Shown in pieces: positions 14,464-21,873 of a stretch of 28,287 bases of DNA (position 1 is the first letter of the stretch; each line of letters begins with the position of its first letter). The translations under genes were made by a program, and so were the position numbers. The DNA comes from a virus. The stretch is taken from the IMG/VR virus record IMGVR_UViG_3300046009_000480, positions 1-28,287 of that record; one strand, 5' to 3'. Below the pieces are notes generated by a model. It saw nothing but the letters and a program-made list of their open reading frames with translations, did no database searches and was not told the DNA's origin.

Positions 14464-16472
14464 TGCTTAGTAAAAAGGCACTTGCAACCGCTTCTTCTGC
14501 TGCACAGGGTCAAGTGATTGAAGACGTGTTCAGCACTTATCTGTATACAGGTAACTATGTTTTTTGGGATCAGCAATCACCGACAAGCCAAACTATCGAA
14601 AATGGGGTTAACCTTGCAATTAAAGATGGTTTAGTCTGGATCAAGGACAGAAGCACTGCTACTAATCACCATTTGTTTGACACTCTTAGGGGTGTAAACA
14701 CTGAGATTAACAGCAATACAACAGATGCCAACACAGCCCTTTCCAGCAGTCTGACATCGTTTAATTCAAACGGTTTTACTGTGGGAACATCTACTGCTGT
14801 CAACACTTCGTCAACCCCCTACGTATCTTGGACTTTCGGTAAGGCTACTAGATTTTTTGATGTGGTTTCTTACACAGGCACGGGCGCTAACAGGACAATC
14901 AACCACAGTCTTGGCACTACTGTTGGCTGCATCATTATCAAGCGTACTGACACTACATCTGCTTGGGCTGTGTATCATCGTGGCAACACTGCTGCACCTG
15001 AAACTGACTATCTAGTTTTGAATACAAATACAGCCACTGTTGACGATATTACATACTGGAATGATACCCTTCCTACAGACAGCGTTTTTACTGTGGGGAC
15101 TAATGCCGCAGTAAATGCTACTGGTGGTACTTATGTGGCGTATTTGTTTGCCCACGACCCTCTTGGGCCTTCTGGTGATGGTTCAGATGGACTAATTGCT
15201 TGTGGAAGTTACACAGGTGATAATACAGGCCCTAGAACCATTGATATTGGCTGGGAACCTCAATGGGTTCTTATAAAGGGTTCTGGTGGTCAAGACTGGC
15301 TCATGGCCGACATTATGAGGGGTCTTGGTCCCGCTACAACATCAAGCCTAGAAAATTACAGTAGGCTCTTACCCTCTGCCTCAACAGCAGAAAATGATGG
15401 TAACTGGTTGGGCGTTAATGCTAATGGTTTTGTGGTTGGTGTTCAACAAAATAATAATACTAATGGCAGTGGAACAAACTTCAACTACATTGCTATTCGT
15501 CGTGGACCTATGCGTAAACCTAGAACTGGTTCAGAGGTTTTTGTTCCCGTAGTTTATACTGGTTCTAATACCGATAACAGGCTTGTCTATACCAATCTTC
15601 TGACAGATTCAGTTTGGGTCAGACAGAGAAACGACACAGTTGTTGCTGGGCTTGTTGTTGGAGACAGACTGAGATTCAACGCTTATCTCACGACTGGTGG
15701 CACTGCTGCTCAAGTAGATGATGCTGACAGTCTAATGACTGTTACAAGTGGTTATGGTCACTCTTTTAGTATTATGAATGGTTTTGGGGTTGGTAACGAT
15801 TCTACGAGCAAAGTAAACGCTGACACTACTGCAAATAATCACATTGCTTATGCTTTCAAACGCGCACCGGGCTTCTTTGATATTGTCTGTGACACTGGGA
15901 CGGGTGTTGCTAAAACTGTAAAGCACAATCTTGGTGCAGTACCCGAATTGATGCTCCGTAAAAAAACTGTTGCTATTGACAACTGGACTGTTTATGCCAA
16001 TGACCCCACAGATTATCTAATCCTCAATACAACGGCAGCTACCGCTGATCTTGATACTATGTGGAATGATACTGCACCCACTTCGTCGGTATTTACTGTT
16101 GGAACAAATGATGACGTGAACCAAAGTACTGGGCTTTTTATTACATACTTGTTTGCAACTTTGCCCAATGTTTCTAAGGTTGGGACGTACACGGGTAACG
16201 GTTCTAGTCAAACTATTGAGTGTGGTTTTACTACTGGTGCAAGGTTTGTTCTTATCAAACGTATCGACAGCACTGGTGATTGGTATGTCTGGGACAGCGC
16301 CCGTGGTATTGTTGCTGGCAATGACCCCTATCTACGCTTGAACAGCACCGCCGGAGAAGTTACAACGGATGACACTATTGACCCCGCAAGTATTGGGTTT
16401 ATTGTAAATCAAGTTGCAGCTACCAATGTCAATGTTAATGCGGCCACTTACATTTTTCTGGCTATCTCTTAA
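14463..16472 (+). CDS. Large tail fibre/receptor-binding-like protein, six repeated modules
   Basis: The 669-residue product consists of about six diverged copies of a module of roughly 100 residues, near residues 22-130, 131-231, 243-348, 357-468, 471-566 and 571-669. Each has the form 'YTG.g..rtI.hgl....l.iiK....t..W.vyd', a stretch such as 'YLvLNt..a.......w....pts..FtvGt...vN' and 'Y.aylFa'. Such repeats suggest a multidomain adhesin, and I infer receptor or glycan binding. The ORF extends upstream in frame to 14415, but AGGAG (14451-14455) is 7 bases before ATG 14463, which overlaps the upstream stop. The family seems to be one of the uncharacterised phage fibre domains (DUF7483-like); I did not confirm this. 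Confidence 0.72.
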   Translation: MLSKKALATASSAAQGQVIEDVFSTYLYTGNYVFWDQQSPTSQTIENGVNLAIKDGLVWIKDRSTATNHHLFDTLRGVNTEINSNTTDANTALSSSLTSFNSNGFTVGTSTAVNTSSTPYVSWTFGKATRFFDVVSYTGTGANRTINHSLGTTVGCIIIKRTDTTSAWAVYHRGNTAAPETDYLVLNTNTATVDDITYWNDTLPTDSVFTVGTNAAVNATGGTYVAYLFAHDPLGPSGDGSDGLIACGSYTGDNTGPRTIDIGWEPQWVLIKGSGGQDWLMADIMRGLGPATTSSLENYSRLLPSASTAENDGNWLGVNANGFVVGVQQNNNTNGSGTNFNYIAIRRGPMRKPRTGSEVFVPVVYTGSNTDNRLVYTNLLTDSVWVRQRNDTVVAGLVVGDRLRFNAYLTTGGTAAQVDDADSLMTVTSGYGHSFSIMNGFGVGNDSTSKVNADTTANNHIAYAFKRAPGFFDIVCDTGTGVAKTVKHNLGAVPELMLRKKTVAIDNWTVYANDPTDYLILNTTAATADLDTMWNDTAPTSSVFTVGTNDDVNQSTGLFITYLFATLPNVSKVGTYTGNGSSQTIECGFTTGARFVLIKRIDSTGDWYVWDSARGIVAGNDPYLRLNSTAGEVTTDDTIDPASIGFIVNQVAATNVNVNAATYIFLAIS

Positions 16473-16500
16473 TCACTTCAACCCATAAGGAGAATCAACT

Positions 16501-17001
16501 GTGGGCGAATATAGACATAAAGAAACTGAGGAAGTTAAGACACAAGGAGAGTGGCGTCAGCATTTTAGCAATGTCTCTCTCCCCCGTGTTTGGGCGCAAA
16601 CAACTCTTGAGGGCTTGAACCTTGAGGCTGTCTTTGAAACCCCTAAGCCCGAAGCTGGTAAGTACCAGACTGTTGTTCGTAATGGTGTGGTTCAGGATGC
16701 TAAAGGCAACTGGGTTCAAGGTTGGTCTGTTGTAGACATGTTCTCGAACTACATTGATGAAGCTGGCGAAATCCACTCAAAAGCAGATCAAGAAGCTACC
16801 TATCAAGCTGGTCTTGATAACGAAGCCTCTAAAATTGTTCGCACTCAACGTAACAAGTTGCTTTCTGAAAGTGATTGGACCCAAGTGATTGATGCCCCTG
16901 TAGATCAAGATGCTTGGGCTGAGTATCGTCAGGCTCTTCGGGATATAACTTCTCAGGAAGGTTTCCCACACAATGTAGTCTGGCCCGCTAAACCTGTCTA
17001 A
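16501..17001 (+). CDS. Tail fibre assembly/XkdW-like protein
   Basis: The 166-residue product starts with GTG; AAGGAG (16487-16492) lies 8 bases before it. The N-terminal part is a small mixed domain ('TLEGLNLEAVFETPKPEAGKYQTV' and 'NWVQGWSVVDMF'). The C-terminus carries the phrase 'RNKLLSESDWTQVIDAPVDQDAWAEYRQALRDI', followed by 'EGFPHNVVWPAKP'. This W-t-q-...-D-x-x-A-W-x-x-Y-R-q-x-L-R-d pattern is shared by XkdW/tail fibre assembly-like proteins, which are thought to be chaperones or small tail tip subunits. Place right after the fibre genes agrees with that. Confidence 0.7.
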   Translation: MGEYRHKETEEVKTQGEWRQHFSNVSLPRVWAQTTLEGLNLEAVFETPKPEAGKYQTVVRNGVVQDAKGNWVQGWSVVDMFSNYIDEAGEIHSKADQEATYQAGLDNEASKIVRTQRNKLLSESDWTQVIDAPVDQDAWAEYRQALRDITSQEGFPHNVVWPAKPV

Positions 17002-17017
17002 TTGAAGGATTACCACA

Positions 17018-17491
17018 ATGTCTTTAAGGAAGAAGGTCACTGGTGCAGTTGCAGCCGCTGTTATCGTGTCAGCAACCCCTTTCATTGCTAAATGGGAAGG
17101 GCTAGAGACTAAAGCCTATAAGGACATTGTGGGTATCCCTACTGTCTGCTACGGGGAAACTCGTGGGGTTAAGATGGGTGATACCTACACCAAAGAACAG
17201 TGCTTTGCCATGCTTGAAAAGGGTGTGGCAGAGTTCTATGCTAAACTAGAGCCTTGCATGACTAACCCTAACATCCCTGTGGGTGTACAAGCCTCTATGC
17301 TGGAACTGGCCTATAACGCTGGCACTGGGGCTGTCTGTAAGTCTACGATGATGCGTCTAGCTAATCAAGGTAAGTTCAAAGAAGCCTGTGATGAACTGGG
17401 AAAGTGGGTTAAGGCTGGTGGTAGGACTGTGAAAGGTCTAGAGAACCGTAGGGCTGACAGCAAGGTCACACTCTGTAAGAAGGGGCTGTGA
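17018..17491 (+). CDS. Endolysin, GH24 lysozyme with SAR-like signal
   Basis: The 157-residue product is a GH24 muramidase like P21 R, which cuts peptidoglycan. The putative catalytic triad is E27, D36 and T42 ('WEGLETKAYKDIVGIPTVCYGET'). Residues 7-24 form a weakly hydrophobic Ala/Val segment with few bulky residues, which fits a signal-arrest-release domain: the enzyme would be exported inactive, tethered, then released. C44 and two more Cys in the body (in 'LEPCMTNPN' and 'GAVCKSTMM') fit the disulfides of such enzymes. GAAGGA (17004-17009) is 8 bases ahead. It is followed at once by two small membrane-associated genes, forming the lysis cassette. Confidence 0.88.
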   Translation: MSLRKKVTGAVAAAVIVSATPFIAKWEGLETKAYKDIVGIPTVCYGETRGVKMGDTYTKEQCFAMLEKGVAEFYAKLEPCMTNPNIPVGVQASMLELAYNAGTGAVCKSTMMRLANQGKFKEACDELGKWVKAGGRTVKGLENRRADSKVTLCKKGL

Positions 17492-17492
17492 T

Positions 17493-17816
17493 ATGCGTGT
17501 CTTGCTCTTGGTGGCTCTCCTAGCTTTATCTGGTTGTGGTAAAGGCCCCTTGAGCCTCTTGACGGGTGGTGGGCCTAATGTCGCAGCCAATGTGCAAGCT
17601 GGTAAAGAGAACACACAACAGGCTGTAGCTGTACAACAAAAGACAGAGGCTGGTCGGGACATTATCCAGAAGACTAGCCCTGTAGAAGCAGAAAATATCG
17701 AAGAAGTGAATATCCAGCAAACCCCGATGTGGATACTAGTCCTTCTGATCCTTGGGTGGTTACTACCATCCCCCAACGAAATCGCAAGATGGATACGAGG
17801 GCTATTTAAGAAATGA
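17493..17816 (+). CDS. Lipoprotein with C-terminal membrane segment, candidate u-spanin
   Basis: The 107-residue product has a lipoprotein signal (hydrophobic start, lipobox 'LSGC' with C15). A hydrophilic Gln/Glu/Thr-rich middle follows, then one transmembrane segment near residues 79-92 ('MWILVLLILGWLLPSP') and a basic tail. An N-terminal lipid anchor in the outer membrane plus a C-terminal inner-membrane segment is the layout of unimolecular spanins such as T1 gp11, which fuse or bridge the two membranes in the last lysis step. It overlaps the next start (ATGA at 17813-17816). The gene order (lysozyme, then this) supports the role, but similar small proteins are often annotated only as hypothetical. 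Confidence 0.6.
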   Translation: MRVLLLVALLALSGCGKGPLSLLTGGGPNVAANVQAGKENTQQAVAVQQKTEAGRDIIQKTSPVEAENIEEVNIQQTPMWILVLLILGWLLPSPNEIARWIRGLFKK

Positions 17817-18055
17817 ATTATCTAGAGTACATCATAGGAAGTGCCGTGGCAGCTATCTTCTCTGGTATTACTTGGCTAATCCGTAGGGTCTTGACAAACG
17901 AGAAACAGATTGCTTTGATGCAGGCTGAAATACGTTCTCGTGATGTTCGTCGTCAAGAAGACCGTGAGATAATGAACGAGATTAAGACTGATCTTAAAGA
18001 AGTGAAACGCGACATTATCGAATTGTATAAACGCGACCCAGATCAGCACTCTTAA
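17813..18055 (+). CDS. Small membrane protein, holin-like
   Basis: The 80-residue product has one N-terminal transmembrane segment (about residues 4-24, 'YLEYIIGSAVAAIFSGITWL') followed by a charged, probably coiled-coil helix ('EKQIALMQAEIRSRD', 'NEIKTDLKEVKRDIIEL'). It sits in the lysis cassette and its start overlaps the spanin-like gene's stop. The profile fits a class III holin or an XhlA-like lysis accessory protein. Against this, pinholins that work with SAR lysozymes usually have two segments. It could also be an i-spanin-like subunit. A terminator follows at 18083. Confidence 0.55.
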   Translation: MNYLEYIIGSAVAAIFSGITWLIRRVLTNEKQIALMQAEIRSRDVRRQEDREIMNEIKTDLKEVKRDIIELYKRDPDQHS

Positions 18056-18082
18056 CCACACAAATTACCTTATTCCATAAAG

Positions 18083-18121
18083 AAACCCCGCTCTCGGAAT
18101 TAACCGGGAACGGGGTTTTTT
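18083..18121 (+). terminator. Rho-independent terminator of the late block
   Basis: AAACCCCG (18083-18090) pairs with CGGGGTTT (18111-18118). An inner stem TCTCGG (18092-18097) pairs with CCGGGA (18104-18109), with one C-A mismatch between the stems and AATTAA as loop. Six T's (18116-18121) follow. It sits in the convergent junction, after the last plus-strand gene and just after the last minus-strand ORF. On the minus strand the hairpin is followed by TTTCTTTAT, so it may work in both directions. Confidence 0.9.
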
Positions 18122-18126
18122 CATTT

Positions 18127-18195
18127 CTAATCGGCTTCGTTGCAGTACCAGACGACAAGTACAACGACTGCTAAGAAGATCAGGGCTTCGATCAT
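18127..18195 (-). CDS. Tiny membrane peptide at the end of the early block
   Basis: A 22-codon ORF encodes a single hydrophobic helix ('ALIFLAVVVLVVWY') with a charged end. Its ATG overlaps the upstream stop as ATGA (18195-18192), the same arrangement found throughout this operon. The stop TAG lies 6 bases before the terminator hairpin. The overlap and the clean hydrophobic composition support it, but nothing proves translation. Alone it could be a holin-like or regulatory peptide. Confidence 0.4.
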   Translation of the reverse strand: MIEALIFLAVVVLVVWYCNEAD

Positions 18196-18395
18196 GTTGG
18201 ATCACCCCAGTTGTAGCAGACATAGAGGGCTTCTTCTGGTGGGGACAACCCTAGACGTTGGTCTTCTTTGACCCTCTCAATGATTTCTACAGCACTCTGC
18301 TGACACTCTTCATCTGTCTTGTAGATCAAACCTGATGTGGTTGGGTAGCACTCACCAGACAGTGTGTTGCAGACTAGGAATAAGAGTGTGACCAT
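18192..18395 (-). CDS. Small Cys-containing exported-like hypothetical protein
   Basis: The 67-residue product starts with a short hydrophobic stretch ('MVTLLFLVCNTLSGEC') that may be a weak signal or membrane anchor. It then has 'CYPTTSGLIYKTDEECQQSAVEI' and ends 'YVCYNWGDPT'. Small proteins with 'LLFLVCN' starts and paired Cys are found in phage early regions, but I know no function. The ATG overlaps the DUF3310 stop (TAATG) and its own stop overlaps the next tiny ORF. Confidence 0.55.
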   Translation of the reverse strand: MVTLLFLVCNTLSGECYPTTSGLIYKTDEECQQSAVEIIERVKEDQRLGLSPPEEALYVCYNWGDPT

Positions 18396-18748
18396 TATTC
18401 ACTGTCCAACTCTGTGATTAGACGGTCCAGATACCAACGAGCCTTCTTCAAGTCTTCTACAGGCTTTGACTTGTAGCGCCAACGATGAAGGTACTTCTTG
18501 GTGTTGCCTTCCAGATAACCTGTAAAGCCTTCCCATGACATGTTGTCCTTGAGATAGTCAATGCACTCAATACCCCCTGTGTTGTAGTGTGCGGGGCTAT
18601 TCACTGCGTCTTTTTCCATCTTTTCCCATTTCTCTTTGTGGTATTCATTTACGATTTGCATAGGGGTCTTCGTCCAGATTGGAACCCCAGACTGCCGTAT
18701 ACTAATTGGGCCGTCCCACTCTACACTATAGTATTCCAAGTTATCCAT
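18395..18748 (-). CDS. DUF3310 protein
   Basis: The 117-residue product carries the DUF3310 core: 'VNSPAHYNTGGIECIDYLKD', then 'EGFTGYLEGNTKKYLHRWRYKSKP' and 'EDLKKARWYLDRLI'. Such small phage proteins are often labelled nucleotide kinase or SaV-like without firm proof. The N-terminal 50 residues ('YYSVEWDGPISIRQSG') are variable. Start and stop overlap the neighbours (TGATG with PhoH upstream, TAATG downstream), which ties it to the early operon. Confidence 0.8.
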   Translation of the reverse strand: MDNLEYYSVEWDGPISIRQSGVPIWTKTPMQIVNEYHKEKWEKMEKDAVNSPAHYNTGGIECIDYLKDNMSWEGFTGYLEGNTKKYLHRWRYKSKPVEDLKKARWYLDRLITELDSE

Positions 18749-19452
18749 CAGATACCCTCAGCTTCGAAAGCGATGATCCAGTCTTTACAGATGTCAGATC
18801 GAACAATGTCGTCTACACCAAACTCAATAACTGGCACAGGTAGGTTATGTTTTTTAGCAAGGTGGATAACCTTAGACAACCCAGATTGACCACCAATGTC
18901 TGACTGCTTTACGTCACCATTGATTACGACCTTACAGTCCTTACCAATCCGTGTCAAGAACATCTTGATTTCTGCGACAGAGGTATTCTGTGCTTCATCT
19001 AGGATGATAAAGGCGTTCTTGAATGACCTACCTCGCATAGTAGATAGAGGTGCCATTTCAATATTACCACTCTTGATGCCAGTCTCTACAGTACCCTTCC
19101 CTAGTTGCTCATTCAGAACATCAAGGACAGGTGCAGCCCAAGGAGCAAACTTCTCTTCTAGTGTGCCGGGGAAGTAGCCCAAGTCTTTACCCACAGATAC
19201 ATTGGGTCGTGTCAGGATGATCTTGTCAATCTCACGGTTGGCATACATGTTCGCTGCATAGGTGGCTGCAATGAACGTCTTACCAGTCCCTGAGAAACCG
19301 CAAACAATGATCTGATCTGAATCCTTTAGACGTTTCAGATAGGTGTCTTGGTTGTCGTTAAGAGGCTTGATAGAGACGGTACGCATTGCACCCTCTTGTT
19401 CAGCACCTTTGTAACGAGACTGTCGTTTGCCTTTGGGCTTTTCAAGCATCAT
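18748..19452 (-). CDS. PhoH-like P-loop ATPase
   Basis: The 234-residue product has a Walker A motif 'GFSGTGKT' (residues 52-59), the 'LTRPNVSVGKDLGYFPGTLEEK' region typical of PhoH, and Walker B 'IILDEAQN' (149-156). A sensor-like 'VINGDVKQSD' and the end 'GVDDIVRSDI' complete the pattern. PhoH proteins are ATPases with suspected RNA-helicase or nuclease-linked roles, and are common in marine and other phages. The first residues are Lys/Arg-rich. Two ATGs (19452 and 19449) are possible starts. It overlaps the glutaredoxin stop by 11 bases. Confidence 0.88.
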   Translation of the reverse strand: MMLEKPKGKRQSRYKGAEQEGAMRTVSIKPLNDNQDTYLKRLKDSDQIIVCGFSGTGKTFIAATYAANMYANREIDKIILTRPNVSVGKDLGYFPGTLEEKFAPWAAPVLDVLNEQLGKGTVETGIKSGNIEMAPLSTMRGRSFKNAFIILDEAQNTSVAEIKMFLTRIGKDCKVVINGDVKQSDIGGQSGLSKVIHLAKKHNLPVPVIEFGVDDIVRSDICKDWIIAFEAEGI

Positions 19453-19669
19453 TGTTCTTCAACCATTCTACAAGATTTTCATAACCACCGATGTACTCAT
19501 TTTCATACCAGATTTGTGGGACAGACTTAATCCCACCCTTGAACATGAGTTTGACGATCATAGGGTGTTCATCGTAGTGAAAGACCCCAAAAGGGGCCTT
19601 CCGTTGTTGTAGGATTTCCTTGGCCTTGTCACACCAAGGACAATCATCCTTCGTTATCATGTAGAACAT
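19442..19669 (-). CDS. Glutaredoxin-like thiol oxidoreductase
   Basis: The 75-residue product has the active site C10-P-W-C13 in 'KDDCPWCDKAKEIL', a cis-Pro region 'SVPQIW' (49-54) and 'IGGYENL' (60-66), all typical of glutaredoxins. It would reduce disulfides, perhaps those of the reductase encoded just upstream. An in-frame ATG at 19735 would add 22 residues, but 19669 is preferred because GGGAG lies 6 bases ahead and the longer form adds non-family residues that overlap another small ORF. The stop overlaps the PhoH start. Confidence 0.85.
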   Translation of the reverse strand: MFYMITKDDCPWCDKAKEILQQRKAPFGVFHYDEHPMIVKLMFKGGIKSVPQIWYENEYIGGYENLVEWLKNNDA

Positions 19670-19808
19670 CTTCTTCTCCCTCTTTACTGGCAAGGTTCCC
19701 AAGGATGTAGCCCACCATTGCTTCCAGATCGTCAATCCTGTCCCCCTGCTTATAGGTTAGGTAGGTCAGAACGAACAGGACTGCAATCTGTACAAGATCA
19801 AAGAGCAT
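19644..19808 (-). CDS. Small membrane protein between nrdJ and glutaredoxin
   Basis: The 54-codon ORF starts with ATG at 19808, sharing a base with the reductase stop (TGATG). The N-terminal 18 residues are hydrophobic ('LFDLVQIAVLFVLTYLTY'), then a charged turn and 'LEAMVGYILGNLASKEGEE'. It ends inside the glutaredoxin gene by 26 bases in another frame. It is shorter than most gene-calling cutoffs, but fills an otherwise empty space and matches the operon's overlap rule. No function can be named. Confidence 0.55.
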   Translation of the reverse strand: MLFDLVQIAVLFVLTYLTYKQGDRIDDLEAMVGYILGNLASKEGEEDVLHDNEG

Positions 19809-21712
19809 CAGGTCAGGTCCACGATTTCACATGAGCCACCAACACAAGCAAAAGTCTGTGAACCTTTAGAAGTGTCCTCAGTCTCATACTCACTTAGTTT
19901 AGCCCAGTCAATCTTTGGTGGCATGATAGCAAGCAAGTCTTCGTACTCCCGTTGATTAACTTCCTGATAGGGTGCCTGTTGGTAGCTGTGGTCAGAGTGC
20001 GGCAAGAACGACACACCAGATACTTCATCGAAGTATTTGTAGACCCAAGCACCAACTTCCATCCACTCATTGTCACGAACAGTAACCGTAACAGAAGGTT
20101 TATGTTCGCACCAGTTACGCTGATAGATCAACCACAACTCCAACTGTTCGATGGCAGTCATGTCGTTACGGGTGATAGCACCTTCGGGAGACTTCTGTGG
20201 GAAGCTAAAGACTGTCGTAGTCTCAGGCTTAATCACACAAGGCTCACTAGGAATACCCTGATCCTTCATAAACTGCGTCAGAGGGTCTTTGTTATCGCCA
20301 CGCACAGTGCGGATATAGTACTGACTATGACGAGCATGGATACCAGAAGCACTGTCAACAAGCTGGGAAACGGTTCCAGAAGGCTTGACGCAAGTGATAG
20401 CAGCAGAAGCAGGGATGCCAAGACGATCAGCCCACTCACGATTAGTATCGACAGCCACATATCTCAACTTCCTTAGAGTTTTTTCGAGGCCAGCATTAGA
20501 AGCCCCTAGGAGTTTGTTGTCCATGATCCCAGTCAACGACACACCCAACAGGCGCTCTTCCTCAGTGTTCTTCTGCCAAATCTTACGCAGATAGGGGAAG
20601 TGAGTGTAGGTAGACTGGATAGTACCAAGGATCGTAGCCAGCTTTACTTTCCTCTCCAAGTCTTCAAGTGTGTCCGTAGCCCGAACCACGACTTCTGTGA
20701 GATTGCAGAATTGGTACGGACGAAGGATGATTTCAGAGCATGGATTAGTGCCAAAGTCTTGGTTAGCATCACGACGACCATTCTTTGCAGCTTGTTTCTT
20801 AGATGCCTGACGAGAGAAGATACCACGCTCACCAGACTTGCTTTCCACCAGAGAGAGCCATTCACGCATGAAGGTTTCCATGTCAGGCTTCTCAGTATAG
20901 GCAACACTGTTGTTAGCCAAGGCACGTTGAGCATTACCTTCCCACCACCAGCCTGACTTAGCATGACGCATACGGTCGTCCGAGAGGTTCGACAGAGAGA
21001 TCATAGCAGAGCGACGAACACCGCCTACCACAACAACTTCACCAATCTTACACATGATGTCGTGGCACTCAATCGAAGACAGCTTACGACCAGCAGCACC
21101 CTTGAACTTCTCAATCGTGTACTGGAAGAGTTCCACCAGAGGGGCAGGACCAGATGCACGACCACCAAAGGTCTTGAGTTTAGCACCAGCAGGACGAACC
21201 TTAGACACGTCCCACTTGGGAATTTCCCCTGCATAGAGCATAGCAATCAGCTTACGCAGAGCCTTAGCCCAACCCTCTTTGCTGTCGTGGACAACGATCA
21301 CATCCTCAGAACCGAACAGTTGTTCAGGAACCTCTGGCAGCTTGCTGATGTATTGACGCTCCACGGAGAAGCCAACACCAGTTCCACACAGAAGGATGAA
21401 CATAGCCTCGTCAAAGGACTTAGGATCATCCACAGGCAGATAGGAACAGTTATAGCCAGCCGTGTTGTCACGCTCCAAGGCAGGGCCAGCAGTCATTACA
21501 GCCCGCATAGAAGGCATCACATCAAGGTTGAGGATAGCCTCTTCCAGATCATCAAGGATAATCTCGTCGCGGGTCTTAGGAACGACCACATTGGTCATGT
21601 AGCGGGAGACAGTCTCACCCCAGTTCTCACGGCGGTTCTCTTTATCCAACCAACGAGCATAGCGTGATGTGTGAATGAAAGACTGATAGTCGGTTGGCAG
21701 GTAGTTACTCAT
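19808..21712 (-). CDS. nrdJ: Ribonucleotide reductase, class II (adenosylcobalamin-dependent)
   Basis: The 634-residue product makes deoxyribonucleotides for phage DNA synthesis. 'NTAGYNCSYLPVDD' (C89) and 'QFCNLTE' (C336) would be the redox pair, and 'FGTNPCSEIIL' (C325, E327) the radical site. The C-terminal 'CVGGSCE' (C623 and C628) matches the shuttle cysteines of the Lactobacillus monomeric reductase. This pattern, and the absence of an R2 subunit gene next door, point to the B12-dependent monomeric class. It needs cobalamin from the host. It is about 100 residues shorter than the Lactobacillus enzyme. The class is inferred from motifs; a check of the B12-binding region was not done. Confidence 0.85.
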   Translation of the reverse strand: MSNYLPTDYQSFIHTSRYARWLDKENRRENWGETVSRYMTNVVVPKTRDEIILDDLEEAILNLDVMPSMRAVMTAGPALERDNTAGYNCSYLPVDDPKSFDEAMFILLCGTGVGFSVERQYISKLPEVPEQLFGSEDVIVVHDSKEGWAKALRKLIAMLYAGEIPKWDVSKVRPAGAKLKTFGGRASGPAPLVELFQYTIEKFKGAAGRKLSSIECHDIMCKIGEVVVVGGVRRSAMISLSNLSDDRMRHAKSGWWWEGNAQRALANNSVAYTEKPDMETFMREWLSLVESKSGERGIFSRQASKKQAAKNGRRDANQDFGTNPCSEIILRPYQFCNLTEVVVRATDTLEDLERKVKLATILGTIQSTYTHFPYLRKIWQKNTEEERLLGVSLTGIMDNKLLGASNAGLEKTLRKLRYVAVDTNREWADRLGIPASAAITCVKPSGTVSQLVDSASGIHARHSQYYIRTVRGDNKDPLTQFMKDQGIPSEPCVIKPETTTVFSFPQKSPEGAITRNDMTAIEQLELWLIYQRNWCEHKPSVTVTVRDNEWMEVGAWVYKYFDEVSGVSFLPHSDHSYQQAPYQEVNQREYEDLLAIMPPKIDWAKLSEYETEDTSKGSQTFACVGGSCEIVDLT

Positions 21713-21873
21713 TTTTCTTGCGCTTTCTCATACAGGTTATTTAGCAGCGTTACAGCTTTCTTAGCGTCATTGTGAGTTAAAACCCAGAAATGGGGATGGT
21801 CACCAGTTTCTTCTTGTTCAAAGATTATGTACTGGTCGTGTAGTAGGGAAAAGCTGAAGTAAAACTTATTCAT
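21709..21873 (-). CDS. Small hypothetical protein upstream of nrdJ
   Basis: The 54-codon ORF lies between MazG and the reductase. Its ATG shares a base with the MazG stop (TAATG), and its stop overlaps the reductase start (ATGA). The product starts 'MNKFYFSFSLLHDQYIIFEQ' and contains 'HPHFWVLTHNDAKKAV', then a short helix. It has the look of a small beta-hairpin plus helix fold. I do not recognise it. The double overlap makes it very likely a real gene. Confidence 0.6.
   Translation of the reverse strand: MNKFYFSFSLLHDQYIIFEQEETGDHPHFWVLTHNDAKKAVTLLNNLYEKAQEK

Noticed and set aside
19670-19735. Longer N-terminus for the glutaredoxin
   Set aside because: The added 22 residues are outside the usual glutaredoxin fold, overlap another likely small gene, and the internal ATG has a better ribosome site.
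20963-21667. 234-codon plus-strand frame inside nrdJ
   Set aside because: Antisense to a certain enzyme gene; the translation has no known motif.
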